Of a stretch of 64,000 bases of DNA, positions 23,735 to 37,179 are shown piece by piece. The stretch covers positions 31,344,001 through 31,408,000 of the forward strand of contig JAIVEN010000016.1 in NCBI GenBank assembly GCA_026686845.1, given 5' to 3'. A program made the position numbers and the translations under genes. Under the pieces are notes generated by a model. It saw only the letters and a list, made by a program, of their open reading frames with translations. It did no database searches and had not been told where the DNA came from. Origin of the DNA: Adenanthera pavonina. Taxonomy: Eukaryota; Streptophyta; Magnoliopsida; Fabales; Fabaceae. Numbering within the stretch: position 1 is the first letter of the stretch; each line of letters starts with the position of its first letter.

Positions 23735-24724
23735 GCAAGCCTCTCACTAAATATATTTTAGTTTCTGGCATTAAATTGATACTAAATTTAGCATCAGAGT
23801 GTGTTTAAGATGTTTTACAAGTACTTCTCATAAGTCCAAATGATAGTAAATTAGTTTAATGGAGTTTATCAGACTTGCATGATTAAAAGATGCTAAAGCA
23901 AAGTTGGAAATTTAAACTTTCAGGCCCTATCCGTAAGTTCAGCAATCTGAAATTTGCATTTTAGATGTTATTAGATGAATTTCCATATTAAATTGTGATT
24001 TTGAATGAATTGGTATGCTCAAAATTTGAACGTAAGTGCTGATCAGACAAATTTCAATGGCTCTCATGTTGTTGTAGTACCTTCATGTTCCTAAAAATTC
24101 GTTTGTTGACTGGTGTAAATTCGAATTTCTGAATAACAATGTGAATATTGACTTCAAAATGTTCATTGTGTGAATTTCAACACCTTAAAATATGCATTTT
24201 AAAGGATCTTTACAAAACTTTAAAATTCAAATTTTAGAAACTCACAATTTGTCTATTGAAACATGCTATCATGTTTGGTCTCTGAAAGACAAAGTTCAAG
24301 GATAAAACTCATATGTTTAGTTTCTCACTCTTTGTTTGCTTAGTATTTGATCTTTCGAAATTCAAACTTTGGTGGTTCAAAGTTAGTTTGTTAAAGTCTG
24401 TGCCTTGAACTTAGCTTCTGTCAGATGAATTATAAGATGAAAATTCGTCTATCAGAAAGCCTTTCTTTTGGATTAGCTACATAACTACTCAAAATTCAAA
24501 TTTTGAACCCTTAAAATTCGTCTGTTGAATAGTTACAAAAGCTAAAACGAAGGGTATTGCTCTGAACAGAGGCAACCCTATTAATCTCTCTCCCAAGTTT
24601 ATTCACCTCCTCTCTTAATTTCTCATCAATTCCATTCATGAATCTCCATTTCCCACTATTTAAACTCCTTTTCGCACCTTATCAACCCCTCCCTTGCATC
24701 TTTCTGCATCAATCAATCACAAGA
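23735..24724 (+). other. Element C spacer between pol and ORF2
   Basis: Counterpart of 2661-3650. It retains recognisable AAAATTCGTCTGT and AATTCAAATTTT words, but many CpGs have become TpG or CpA. No open frame is supported. Confidence 0.6.
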
Positions 24725-24916
24725 ATGGCAAGGGTTAAAAATCCTAGCACATGTAAAGGAGAGTCTAGACCAAAGAGGGCTGTTAAGTCTTAGTATGCCT
24801 CTAAGGGAGGAAAAACTTAGAAAAGGAAAGGCAAATCCAGCAAGGGAACACTATCCAAAAGGCAGAAAACAACTTCTAAGATTGATTCGAAGAAACGTGT
24901 CTCTACTGCTATTGCC
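24725..24916 (+). pseudogene. Element C ORF2, 5' segment
   Basis: ATG at 24725 starts MARVKNPSTCKGESRPKRAVKS, then a TAG, matching ORF2 of A and B. The frame is cut at 24916 by the gypsy element G and resumes at 35119. Confidence 0.8.
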
Positions 24917-27472
24917 TGTAACACCTCTTATAGGGCCCATTTCCCAAGTATTTAATCATTCTAAAGTCCATTTGTATCGTAATGGGATCTTGAATCACAA
25001 TAAATGCCATAATAAATTTTTTTCTTCTTTAGTTACTATTCATTTAATCGAATTTATTTAATTCAATTAAATTTTAAAAAATCATAACTAAATCAATAAA
25101 ACTCATATGCATGTGATTCAAGTCTATAGAAATAGCTTATAACTTTGTCTACATGGCAAAAATATAGGTCAAGGCAATGACTGTACTAATCTATATAGCA
25201 AACTTTGTGAAATCTCACAATTTATATGAAAACTGCAAAATAATTATTTTAATTAGGATTAATTATAAAAATCCACCAAATATTGCACACACATCGAATA
25301 TGAGTGTTCTTTGGACCAATGGAAAGCTCTTCCTATCTACTTTTAAACCATATATATATATCATTCATACTGCACATTACAACTATCTCAACAGTAGTGA
25401 GTTTCCTCCATATAGGTCATAATAACCATTCATATACTAATGCTTAGCAAAACAAAAGTGATAAATATGTACATAACCATAATTCCTCTTCCCATCATGC
25501 CATACATTCATTTAGACTTAAAGGAACATGAAAACTTGAAGAAATATTTCTAACATTATCCTTACAAATTTACATAAAAGTTCTAAACTCATGGCCATTG
25601 AGATCAATATCAAATTAATAGCCAAATTCTTTCTCCTTTCCTTTCTCTTCTTTGGTGGTCTTGCCATTGTTACTACCTATTCATGGTTAATATATGGGAG
25701 GATGAGATTCAAATAATCTCATAAGTTAACACCCAAACATGGTATCATATTATCACATTAAGCATATAGCATCAAGATAACACGTTTGAAACACATTATC
25801 ATATTTGTATCACATAATTTCATAAAAATTTTGGCAGAGTTTCATTTGGAAATTGGACATCCTGGGGTTACAATGCCCCACAATCAACTCAGCCAATACA
25901 TATAATTCATCACAAAACATCATTTCAAACACATGGCAAAGTAAGAAACTCATTGAAAACATGTATGATAACATATTGCAAGTATGGGGATTTAACTACC
26001 TTATGATGCTCTCTTACTTTCAAAACTTGGTCCACCACTTTTAAAGCTTTCCACAACCTTCTTGAACCTATCCACATCATCAGTGAACCAATTTAGCCAT
26101 TGGATTCATGAGTTACATAATACATTACTCACTAAAACCCATTTTTTCACTTAACTCTTCTTGGATTTTTCTTTGTACAACACACTTGCTCTTAAGGTTT
26201 TGGATCATGGGGAATCCATTTTTGAGGTCAAAATCATGAAATTCCAACACTAAATACTCCCCCTGTTCTGGCCAAAAATATCTAAAAGTGATTGGAAAAG
26301 ATTTCATTTAAATCATGCATGGATTCATGCTTCTTGTATCTAGTCTAAGCTTTCCCTTAAGTTTATTGGTTCAAAACTCATCCCTATGCTAAAACCTTAA
26401 TTTGGGTGAAACCCTAAGGTTAAGAGGAATCCAAACTAATCTATAAAACATGCTTTAAAAACCATAATAGCAAGTTTAGGGTGGTAGGAAATAATCTTAC
26501 CAACTTGATTCTTGAATTTCCCTTTGATTCCTCTTCCTTTTCTCCGTCCTTCTTCCTTCCTTTTCTTGCATTTTTCTTTCTGGTTTTGGCTGCTGGTTCA
26601 CGCGTGAAATGGTGGAGAAAGAGAAGGGTTTAAGTGGCTAATTATGTGCTTAATTAAGTAGCTAATCATGGTTACTTTTTGGCTAATCCTTGATTATTTT
26701 TTGCCACCTTCTTTAAGAAGTTTTCCCAAGAAATATTAAAATATTCTTTGGCCTCATATGCTGCAGAAAAGTCACGCCTAAGAGAGCTTGAGGTATCCCA
26801 AAATTGCTCGATTTTTCCTGATCCATATACATCTCAATCTGGGTACTTTTTAATTGTACCTATAAAATTGCCTTCATAGTAATTTAACATTTTTGGATTA
26901 CAGGACTATTCAAATTTTATTTTTATATTTTCCTAATTATCTTGTCCTAAATAATATCTTTGTATGACCCATATTCTGTCCCAATTACCTTTTAACCATC
27001 GGTAGGACCCATAGTTTACTTTATCAATTTACTGCTACTTTTGGACACTCGGCACTGATTATTTCTTTATTCTTGAATATTAACTCTCAGTGTCATATAC
27101 CATTGGACTTCTCTCATTGAGGGCTTCGTTTTGACAGTAATTTTACATGTTTACAAAATTGCCCTTGACCCCAGGTTAAAAATATAATTTTTGAAACTTT
27201 CAGGTCATTAGGTGTAATTTTTCCTAACGGATTTTTATTTCTTCTTCTCCTAATTTTTATATGTTTTGGGACGTGGATATCATTTTTATAATTCTTTAGG
27301 GGTAAAAATATAAGTTTCACATTTTTTTGCCTAACTAGAAAAAATATCTATTTGTCTTATTTCATGTAAAATGATGTCTGTCCATTTTCATAAATTTCTT
27401 GTATATTTCATACAATCATTCATTTCTTACTCTTTCATTACTTAGTATCCAGTAAAATTTTGAGATATTATA
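24917..27472 (-). repeat. 3' LTR of element G
   Basis: 2556 bp, plus-strand start TGTAACACCTC, end GATATTATA (the partner LTR ends GATATTACA). The 1646 bp from 25827 align with 33467-35118. Small ORFs here have no recognisable product. Confidence 0.88.
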
Positions 27473-27954
27473 TTTCTACCCCCGTTAAATTAAATTTCGT
27501 CCTTGAAATTTAAAACATACCTTATGTAAACAGTGCTGGATATTTTTGTCGCATGTATGACTCCATCTCCTAGGTTACTTCTTCTGTAGATAAGCCTTTT
27601 AAACCACCTTCACTAAAGGAATATCTTTGTTCCTCAGCTATTTGACTTGATAATCTATTATTCTTTCAGGTAATACAGTAAAGCAAAGATTATCTTATAA
27701 GTCAATACATTCATATTCTATAATATGTAAAGAGTTGGGCTGATATTTCTTTAATTGGAAGACATAGAAGAAATTATGAATTTGGCTTAAAATTGGTGGT
27801 AGGGCTAACTAGTAAGCTGCAAGTCTGGCTTCTGAGAGGATTTCGAAAGGTCCAATATACTTAAGACTAAGCTTTTTCATTTTGAGAAATCAACTAACTC
27901 TAGTTGTAGGAGATACTTTAAGAAATATATGGTCTCCTATTTCAAATTCCAACG
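27473..27954 (-). pseudogene. Element G integrase C-terminal region
   Basis: Minus-strand frames with many stops read SLKYIGPFEILSEA, LALPPILSQIHNFFYV and ERIIDYQVK, which match the conserved C-terminal block of gypsy integrases (FIGPFEIL, LPPxLSxIHxVFHV, ILDxxVKxLR). The sequence ends next to the LTR with an ACGGGGGTAGAAA-type purine tract. It is separated from the rest of integrase by solo LTR I. Confidence 0.75.
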
Positions 27955-27959
27955 GCTTC

Positions 27960-30884
27960 TGTAACACCTTAATTTATGGCCCATTTCCCAGGTATTAGAT
28001 CATTTTAGATATCTTTCATCATGCTTTAGAGACTAAAATCATAATATAATAAAAATAGAATTTTTCAAAATTCGGGGTACTATTCATTTCGTAATTTCTC
28101 TTTTACCCGATAAACTTTAAAAATTCATAACTAATCTAAAACATTTATCTTGAGGTGATTCAAGTCTCTAAAATTTTATTAAAATCATATCTATATGGGA
28201 AAAATATAAAACAGTAACTTCATTGGCCAATTTGTACAGTAATTTCGTGGACATTTACTGTTCATTTGGTCATTTTTCTATCTTCCAGTTTTCTGACCTC
28301 AAATTTGAAAAATCATATTCCATTCTATTCTATTCCAAATTATGCCTACTCTATGTCATTCGAAAGATATACATGTCTACTTATAGACTTGTTTTTCTTA
28401 TATATTTATTTTACTTACACAAGGCATAACTTTAATTTAAATCACGAAGGGTCAGAATCCAACTCTTACTAGAACAGTTTTGGGAAAACTTACATATCTC
28501 TTGTTCTATAACTCCAATCACTTCCAAATTAATGGCATATCGATCTTAAGAGATAGATATTTTTACACATATAAGCCGCTAAATTTTTGGAGCTCTACAC
28601 TATTTTATGTCATCTTATGAAATTTTCAGTACTTAACTTTCAGTTTCCAGTTTTCCCAATATTGTCCTATTCTGAACCCTAAATTTGAAAATTCACCATT
28701 TAATGTATACAACTCAAAATGGTGTGAATTAGGTGTCATATTAAAGCTTGAGATTCCCTCTATCTTTTATAAAAATTCCATAAACCTAACCTCACATTAA
28801 TTTCAGAAAAAGGGTGAATAAAACAGATACATCTGAAAAATGCCCTGTTTCAATCTATGTTGCAATTTCATGCCAAAACCCATGCAAATGAACTCATTTT
28901 GGCATGAAACTTGGTAGAATATAACTTCATATCCCAACATCCATAACTGGAAATTTTCATACATTTTCTACAACATTAACATATTATTCACTATTTTACA
29001 ATTTCATATAAAACAAGGCACAAATAACCATTCACATTATAACACAATGGCTTGCAACATCATTTCCTTCTTCATGCCTTTTGCTCCTTCCTTAACTCTT
29101 TTGCATTGATTCTCCCTAGCATGGTTAGTCATTGGAGGGGGGTGATATTCAAAGAATCTCAGTAGTTACAGTGATTTATGCACATATATCATAATAAGAT
29201 TTCATAAACAATCATTGGAAACCATGAAATCATAATATGCCATACTATGTCATAAAAATTTTGGCATGGTAACATTTTGAAAATTGGACATCCATGGGTC
29301 ATAAACCCTTCATACAATCAGCCAATAACAAATTTCCAACACCAATCATTCCATTCAAAGCATGGCATAACCAAAGAAATATAAAAACTCAAGTTAATAA
29401 CAATAGGCATGAATGAGATTATAACTACCTTCGTTCTTTCTCTTACTCTTCCACTTGACACCAATGCTCCCACTAGCTTCCTTGGGCCTCTTCAAGTCCT
29501 AATGCATCACCCAAAAACTAACTTAAGCCATTGATTTATGGAGCCATATCACAAAGTCCCATACTAAACCTTAAAATTCCATCTTAGCTTTCACTTTGTT
29601 TTTCTTTACACTAATACATATTCTTAAGGTTTTGAACCATGGGGAATCCATTTTTGAGATCAAAATTATGAAACTCCAACTCCCTGATGGACTTTCTCAC
29701 TGACCAAAATCAGGGTTTCAAGGGCAAGAATGAATTTTTCCAAAACTTGTTTCAAAACTTACTAAAACTTGCTCTTCATGACATTTCTCATACTTTCTCT
29801 AAGTTTTTATGCAAAAGAACACCTCCCCTCTCATAACCTTGCCATGGCTGAAAATTACAACTCAAGAGGAGAGAAGAAAACTCATCCCAACCATGCTAAA
29901 GTTCTTAGAAAGCTAGCTTGAAGGCATGGAAAAAAAAACTTACCTTAAACTTGTGGTTGTATGCTTCAAGCTTTGCCTTCTCCTTTTCTTCTTCATCTTC
30001 TACGTCTCCTTCTCTCTTTCTTTCTATTATTTTAGGTGCTCTCTCTCTCTCTTTGCTGCAGCATATGTCGGCAAATGGTGAGAGAAATTGAAGACTTTGT
30101 TTTGCTAATTACCTTGGTTAGTTTATCTTAAACTTTAATTAATAAAAAGTAACTACTTCTTGAAGAAGTAGTCTTGGAAATAATAAAATAGTGGTTTTCA
30201 TCACATGGGCTGCACAATCCATGCAGGGGAGAGAGGTAAATGTGTCCAAAAATTGCCCAATTTTTTTGATCCAGATAAACCTCAATCCGGGTACTTTTTA
30301 ACCGTATCGATAAAACCGTCTTTATACTAATTTAGTATTTTTGGAATACAGGACTATTCTAATTTTATTTTTATATTTTCATAATTATCCTATCCCAAAT
30401 GGTATCTGTGTATGGCCCATATCCTATCTCAATTTCTTTTAATCATCAGTGGGGCCCACATTTTCCTTTATTGGTTTACTATTACTTTTGGACACTCAGC
30501 ACTGGTTATTTCTTTATCTTTGAATATTAACCCTCAATGCCATATACCATTGGATTGCTCTCGTCAAGGGCTTCATTTTGACAGTAATTTTTCATATTTA
30601 CAAAATTACCCTTGACTCGGGGTTAAATTATAACTTCTGAAACTTTTAGGTCATTAAGTATAATTTTCCCCAAGGGCTTTTCTCATCTCATCCCCCGTGA
30701 TTTTTATGACTTTAGGGACATATCCTTTCCATAATTCTTTAGGGGTAAAAATATAATTTTTCATTTTTCCATCCTACTGGGAAAAACAGCTTCTTTACCC
30801 TTTTTTTACGCAAAACGGTGTCTGCCCATTTTTTGCAAAATCTCTATACATTTCTAAATATTTTAGCTTTTTTGGGATGTTGTA
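27960..30884 (-). repeat. Element I: solo gypsy LTR inside integrase of G
   Basis: Starts TGTAACACC and ends GATGTTGTA, about 2.9 kb. It is flanked by a perfect 5-bp duplication GCTTC (27955-27959 and 30885-30889), and the integrase reading of G continues on both sides. Its start (GCCCATTTCCCAGGTATT) and several blocks, for example around 30240-30420, resemble the G LTR, so it belongs to a related family; the strand is inferred from that match. No internal domain is present, so it arose by LTR-LTR recombination. A final CA has become TA. Confidence 0.88.
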
Positions 30885-30889
30885 GCTTC

Positions 30890-33466
30890 CTTCTTCGATC
30901 TGCATAACTTTGTTATCTACTTTGAGCCGTTAGTAGCTTTTTCTTTATCATTTCAATCTACTTGAAAATTTGGTCTACAATCTCTGGACCTATCAATGCC
31001 TTTCACTCAATTCCATCCAACAAAGTGGGGACCTGCACTTCCTACCATACGATGCTTCATAAGATACCATCTGAATACTGGAATGATAGATGTTGTTATA
31101 GGCAAATTCTACCAAAGGCAAGTATACATCCCAGTTTCCTTTCATTTCCAACACACAAGCTCTTAGCATATCCTCTAATGTCTGAATTGTTCTTTCAGTC
31201 TGTCCATCAGTCTAAGGATGATATATTGTACTGAACCTTAATTTCGTACCTAAGGCTTGCTGCAATGATCTCCAGAAATTTGAAGTGAATCTTGGATCTC
31301 GGTCTGATATAATATTGCTTGGCACTCCATGAAATCTTACTATCTCTTTTACATATAGTTGTGCCAATTTATCCAGTGTATATGTTGACCTCATGGTTAA
31401 GAAGTGTGCTGACTTCGTTAGCATGTCCACAATTACCCAGATTGCATCATATCCTAACAATGTTCTAGGTAATCCCATTATGAAGTCCATTGAAATATTG
31501 TCCCATTTCCATTTTGGGATCTCTAGTGGATGTAATAATCCAACAAGCTTTTGGTACTCTATTTTTACTTTTTGACACACCAGGCATCTAGACACATACT
31601 GAGTAATATCCATTTTCATACCAGGCCACCAAAATAATTTCTTTAAATCATGGTATATTTTCGTAATACCTGGATGAATAGTATATTTACTCTGATGTGC
31701 CTCTGTCAAAACCTTTTATCTTATCTCAGCTACTGGTGGTACATAAACTCTCTTTTGAAATCTCATTAAGCCATTTTCTGATACATTAAATCCCTGCATC
31801 TCTCCATGCCTTTGCTTTTCTTTAACTAACTTTATGGACTCATCCTCGTGCTGGGCTTTCAATAAATCATTTAAAAATTCATTGCCTATCCTGGTCTCAT
31901 GCAACTGTAAAATAAATGCATGTCTCTGTAATCCTATAGCATTTTCATTTCACAAATAATCATATAGGCTATGTGAATAGTTTTTCTGCTCAATGCATCA
32001 ACCACTACATTAGCTTTTCCTAGATGGTATTTAATAGAATGGTCGTAATCTTTTAACAACTCCATCCATCTTCTTTGCCTCGCATTTAATTCTTTCTTAT
32101 CTTCTAAATATTTAAGGCCCTTGTGGTCACAAAACACTTCTACCAGTCCATCATAAAGATGGTGTCTCCAGATCTTGAGAGCATGTACTATAGCCACAAG
32201 TTCTAAATCATGTGTGAGATAGTTTTCTTCATGTGACTTTAATTGTCTAGAAGCATAAGCTACCACTCTACCTTCCTACATTAGTACACAACCCAATCTG
32301 TGCTTACTTGCATCTATATAAAGCACAAAGGGTTCTTTGGGATTAGGTATAGTTAATATAGGCGGAGTAGTTAACCTGTGCTTTAGTTCATGAAAACTAT
32401 TTTCACAATTCTTATCCCACACAAGAGGTTTATCCTTTTTATGTAAGTTTTGTAAGCGGCAATGTAATTCGAGAAAAGTCTTGTATGAAATGCCTATAAT
32501 AGCCAGCTAAACCAAGAAAACTTCTTATCTCAGTTATGATTTTGGGTCGTTCCCACTTTAGAATAGCATCTACTTTACTTGGGTCTACTGCAACCTCATC
32601 CTTTGAGACAACGTGCCCTAAGAATCACACCTCTGTGTGCCAAAACTCACACTTATTTAGTTTAGCATACAGCTTTCTTTCTTTTAAAACTATCAAGACT
32701 ATCCTCAAATGCATTTCGTGCTCCTCTAAAGACTTAGAGTACACTAATATATTATCAATAAAGACCACAACAAATTTATCTAAGTATGGCCGGAAAATCC
32801 TATTCATGTAGTCCATAAAAATTGCTGGAGCATTCGTTAAACCAAATGGTGTCACTAAAAATTCGTAGTGCCCAAACGAGTTCTAAAATCAGTTTTGGGA
32901 ACATCTTCCACCTTTACCCGTAATTGATGATACCCTGATCATAAGTCAATTTTTGAAAAATAGTGGCACCAGCCAACTGATCTAATAGGTCATCAATTCT
33001 AGATAAGGGATATTTATTCTTTATTGTTACCTTGTTCAGTTCCCTATAATCAATACATAATCGGAGGCTCCCATCTTTCTTCTTTACAAACAATACTCGA
33101 GCACCCCATGGAGAAATGCTAGGTCTAATGAATCCTTTTTCCAATGACTCCTCAATTTGCTTCATTAATTCTGCCAACTTAGGTGGGGCCATTCTGTATG
33201 ATGCTTTGGATATCAGGCCCGTTCCTAGTGCTAAGTCTATGGCAAATTCAACCTCTCTTTCTAGTAGTAAATCTTTAAAATCCTTTGGAAATACTTCTAA
33301 AACTTCTTTTACCACTGGTATTTTTTCAATTCCATCATCAACTTCCACATTGACGGAAAAGAAAACTAGGTAGGCTGAACATCTTTTTCCCAAGCATCTC
33401 TCAACTTGAACGATCGATATAAAATTTAGCTTAGTCTCAGTATTTGGAATACTTTCTTGGGTAGGC
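30890..33466 (-). pseudogene. Element G RT, RNase H and integrase (N-terminal and core)
   Basis: Reading leftward on the minus strand: RT N-terminal block (SISPWGARVLFVKKKDGS, RLCIDYRELNKVTIKN), RT palm 32855-32625 with FIDN in place of FIDD (Asn codon at 32751-32753), RNase H 32266-31934 (VAYASRQLKSHEENYLTHD, LNARQRRWMELL), integrase zinc-binding HHCC (CLVCQKVK) and core with SMDFIMGLP, IISDRDPRF and, near 31200, QTDGQTERTIQ. The RT active-site change and several stops make it inactive. The region begins abruptly at the LTR without gag or protease. Confidence 0.88.
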
Positions 33467-35118
33467 AAAATTTTGGTAGAGTTTTATTTAGAAATTGGAC
33501 ATCCCGGGGTCACAATGCCCCTCAATCAACTCAGCCAATACACATAATTCATCACAAAACATCATTTTAAACACATGGCAAAGCAAAAAACTCATTGAAA
33601 ACATGTATAATAACACCTTGCAAGTATGGGAATTTAACTACCTTATGAAGCTCCCTTGCTTTCCAAACTTGGCCCACCACTTTTAAAGCTTTCCACAACC
33701 TTCTTGAACCTATCCACATCATTAGTGAACCAATTTAGCCATTGGATTCATGAGTTACATAATACATTACTCACTAAAACCCAATTTTTTTCACTTAACT
33801 CTCCTTGGATTTTTCTTTGTACAACACACTTGCTCTTAAGGTTTTGGATCATGGGGAATCCATTTTTGAGGTTAAAATCATGAAATTCCAACACTAAATA
33901 CTCCCCCTGTTCTGGCCAAAAATATCTAAAAGTGATTGGAAAAGATTTCATTTAAATCATGCATGGATTCATGCTTCTTGTATCTAGTCTAAGCTTTCCC
34001 TTAAGTTTATTGGTTCAAACCTCATCCCTATGCTAAAACCTTAATTTGGGTGAAACCCTAAGGTTAAGAGGAATCCAAACTAATCTATAAAACATGCTTT
34101 AAAAACCATAATAGCAAGTTTAGGGTGGTAGGAAATAATCTTACCAACTTGATTCTTGAATTTCCCTTTGATTCCTCTTCCTTTTCTCCGTCCTTCTTCC
34201 TTCCTTTTCTTGCATTTTTCTTTCTGGTTTTGGCTGCTGGTTCACGCGTGAAATGGTGGAGAAAGAGAAGGGTTTAAGTGGCTAATTATGTGCTTAATTA
34301 AGTAGCTAATCATGGTTACTTTTTGGCTAATCCTTGATTATTTTTTGCCACCTTCTTTAAGAAGTTTTCCCAAGAAATATTAAAATATTCTTTGGCCTCA
34401 TATGCTGCAGAAAAGTCACTCCTAAGAGAGCTTGAGGTATCCCAAAATTGCTCGATTTTTCCTGATCCAGATATATCTCAATCTGGGTACTTTTTAATTG
34501 TACCTATAAAATTGCCTTCATAGTAATTTAACATTTTTGGACTACAGGACTATTCAAATTTTATTTTTATATTTTCCTAATTATCTTGTCCTAAATAATA
34601 TCTGTGTATGACCCATATTCTGTCCCAATTACCTTTTAACCATCGGTAGGACCCATAGTTTACTTTATCAATTTACTGCTACTTTTGGACACTCGGCACT
34701 GATTATTTCTTTATTCTTGAATATTAACTCTCAGTGTCATATACCATTGGACTTCTCTCATTGAGGGCTTCATTTTAACAGTAATTTTACATGTTTACAA
34801 AATTGCCCTTGACCCCGGGTTAAAAATATAATTTTTGAAACTTTCGGGTCTTAGATGTAATTTTTCCCAAGGGATTTTCTATTTATGCTTCCCATAATTT
34901 TTATATATTTTGGAATATGGATGTCATTTTTATAATTCTTTAGGGGTAAAAATATAATTTTCATATTTTTTTGCACAACTGGGAAAAATGATCTATTTAC
35001 CCTATTTCACGTAAAATGGTATTTACCCATTTTCTTGAATTCCTTGTACATTTCATAGTATCATTCATTTCTTACTCTTTCATTACTTAGTATCTAGTGG
35101 AATTTTGGGATATTACAC
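33467..35118 (-). repeat. 5' LTR of element G, truncated
   Basis: Matches 25827-27472 almost base for base (for example the stretches 33960-34400 and 26320-26760). It lacks the LTR part nearest the internal region, which points to one deletion joining the LTR to RT. Ends GATATTACA at 35118. Confidence 0.9.
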
Positions 35119-37037
35119 TGCCTCTGCCACCTCTGCCTCATCCAATACTAAATATGAGGAATTTTAGTTAACCAATAAGCCATTGTAGAGTAATGCTCAC
35201 ATCTTGGAAGAGTATATCACCAAATTTCTTAACAAGAAGGTAATCAAACCTCATTGTATAAATTTGGAAGAATTTCTTATTTTTAACAATTTTGATGCTG
35301 AGTTATGGTTATAAGATATAAAAATATGTTAGAAAAAAAAGAGAGATATGATGATGAGGTGATCAAAATGTGGTATGCTGCTCTGTTGTACAATAGCAAA
35401 AAGAAAAAATGGTAGGTTAATCTGAGGTCCAAAACCTTATGGCTCTCTGATGAAGCCTCTAACAAAGTTTTGGAAATCCCTGAGTAAGATGGCTTGAAGA
35501 TTGATATCACCACCTCAAGATACATGAATGAGAATGAAAATACATATGAAGAAGGTGGTCCATTTTTAAATTACAAGGAGAGTATAGTACTGAATACCCT
35601 GTTCAAAACATGTGAGAATGGGCCTCCCCTGAGTTTGATAAAGCCCTCTGATGTGAGTGTTCAAGTCAGGATCCTACACTATAGTGTCCAGGATCATATT
35701 CAACAAAGGGGAAGTTTTAATCTGATTACAAGAGTTGAAGCTCATGTGATGATTGCACTGATGCGAGAAAAGCTGTTAAATATTGGAAATATCATCCTCC
35801 AACATCTGATTAAGGCATGAGATCAAAGGAGAGATTCCACCTTGCCCTTTGCCTCTATCATCACCAAAATATTTCAGTGTGCCAGAATACAATACTTGCA
35901 GAAAGGAAAAGGCAAGCCCACTAAAGTCTTCAAGGAGGAAGAGTTGCAATGAATGGGAATTGAAAGGAAAGAAGGAAGGTGGATTGGGAAAGGAGCAGGG
36001 AAATCAGAAGATCTGTTCTTTGAGGGAAGGTCAATCACAATAGCAAGTAGGAACTTCTAAGGCTGCTCCACCCATACAGCCTACACCACAACCTTCCCAA
36101 CCTGTTTCTCCTCTACCACAGCTCACTCAGACACCTCAGCCATCCACTCCTTTGACCTGGGCCAAGCCAACCAAAATCACTGAATTATAGGACAACCTCT
36201 CTGCACTCATGCTAAGCATCAGAGATGAGCAAAATGTCAAGTTTGCTCACCTACAGGATCAAATCTTTCAATTAGCTAAAAATATAAAAGTGGTTGCTGA
36301 TGCCTACGAAGACATCAGAAGTGTTATCCCCTCTACATCAGCTCCACCTCAACCCGGTCCCTCTGAGCCTACCAAGTCTCCCTCTCTTGAGCCTCTTAAT
36401 CCCTTTGAACTAGGATCCCTCGAGCTGCCATTGGGATTGCTGACACTGCCGTTACCCCACGACCTCCAACAATAAGACAAGCCTTGGTCCACCCTTGGAT
36501 TATGCCATGAAGGAAGAGGCCCCTCAAGAAGAAGGTTCTCACGAGCCTATGATGGAAAATGCTTAAGAGTCAATTCTGTCACTCCAGGAATCTAAGCAAA
36601 TGGAGAAGCTTGTTATAGCCATCACTTCTGCCCCTATCATTCAAGCTGCACTAAATGAAGAGAGAAGCCTTATTCCTTATATAGGTGTTGCTACCTTTAC
36701 ACATGATGCCTTTGTGCAAGCACAAAAGAAAAAGCTTGATGAGATGTTTGCTACTCTAGCTCCTCCTCCATCTCCTCCTCCATCTCCTTCTGTATTTAGC
36801 TTCACAGAAGGAAGTAATGCAGAATATGTCCCTTCTCCTTAGATACCCTCCACTGTGCCATTTATTCCTATTCCTCTTTATACAATTCTAGTGTCACAAA
36901 TTCCTCCTCCTATTATGCATGTTCCTGTCCTTGATGATGCCAAAAAGGGGGAGAAGAAATATGAGTAAATTGGGAAGACTGAAGCAGGGCATTCGGGCAA
37001 GATCTACAACAAGAAATCCAAGCCTAAGAAGAACTGA
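35119..37037 (+). pseudogene. Element C ORF2, 3' segment
   Basis: Resumes after G with ASATSASSNTKYEE and KKVIKPHCINLEEFL, YDDEVIKMWYAAL, EEGGPFLNYKES, then the heptad-like AKNIKVVADAYEDIRSVIP, a Pro-rich region and the basic tail KIYNKKSKPKKN with TGA at 37035-37037. Several stops and frame changes occur (for example near 35160, 35415, 35820, 35950 and 36475). The internal purine tract is at 36942-36956. Confidence 0.8.
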
Positions 37038-37179
37038 TTAGATTTTAGGGTTACTTGTTTTTACTTGCTTTTGTTTGTTTTTGTTTGCAATATCCCTTGT
37101 ACTGAAATGACAATCTTGCTTTGAAATATTGTGCTTGCAATGTCATATCACTGTACTGAACCTTAAATGAATACTACTA

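Larger units (their letters stand above)
24917..35118 (-). mobile_element. Element G: Ty3/gypsy chromovirus-like element inserted in ORF2 of C
   Basis: Left LTR 24917-27472 and truncated right LTR 33467-35118 enclose a minus-strand RT-RNaseH-integrase region. Integrase downstream of RT marks Ty3/gypsy. The flanks are TTGCC (24912-24916) and CTGCC (35119-35123), a 5-bp target duplication with one change. ORF2 of C continues on both sides. A deletion removed gag, protease, primer site and about 910 bp of the 5' LTR. A solo LTR (I) later split its integrase. The element-strand sequence before the 3' LTR encodes the terminal FQGRN-like peptide followed by a purine tract, as in Del/Tekay-type chromoviruses; I see no clear chromodomain. 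Confidence 0.88.

Noticed and set aside
28223..28472. Overlapping 68-codon frames inside LTR I
   Set aside because: AT-rich, Phe/Tyr/Leu-rich chance frames within an LTR.
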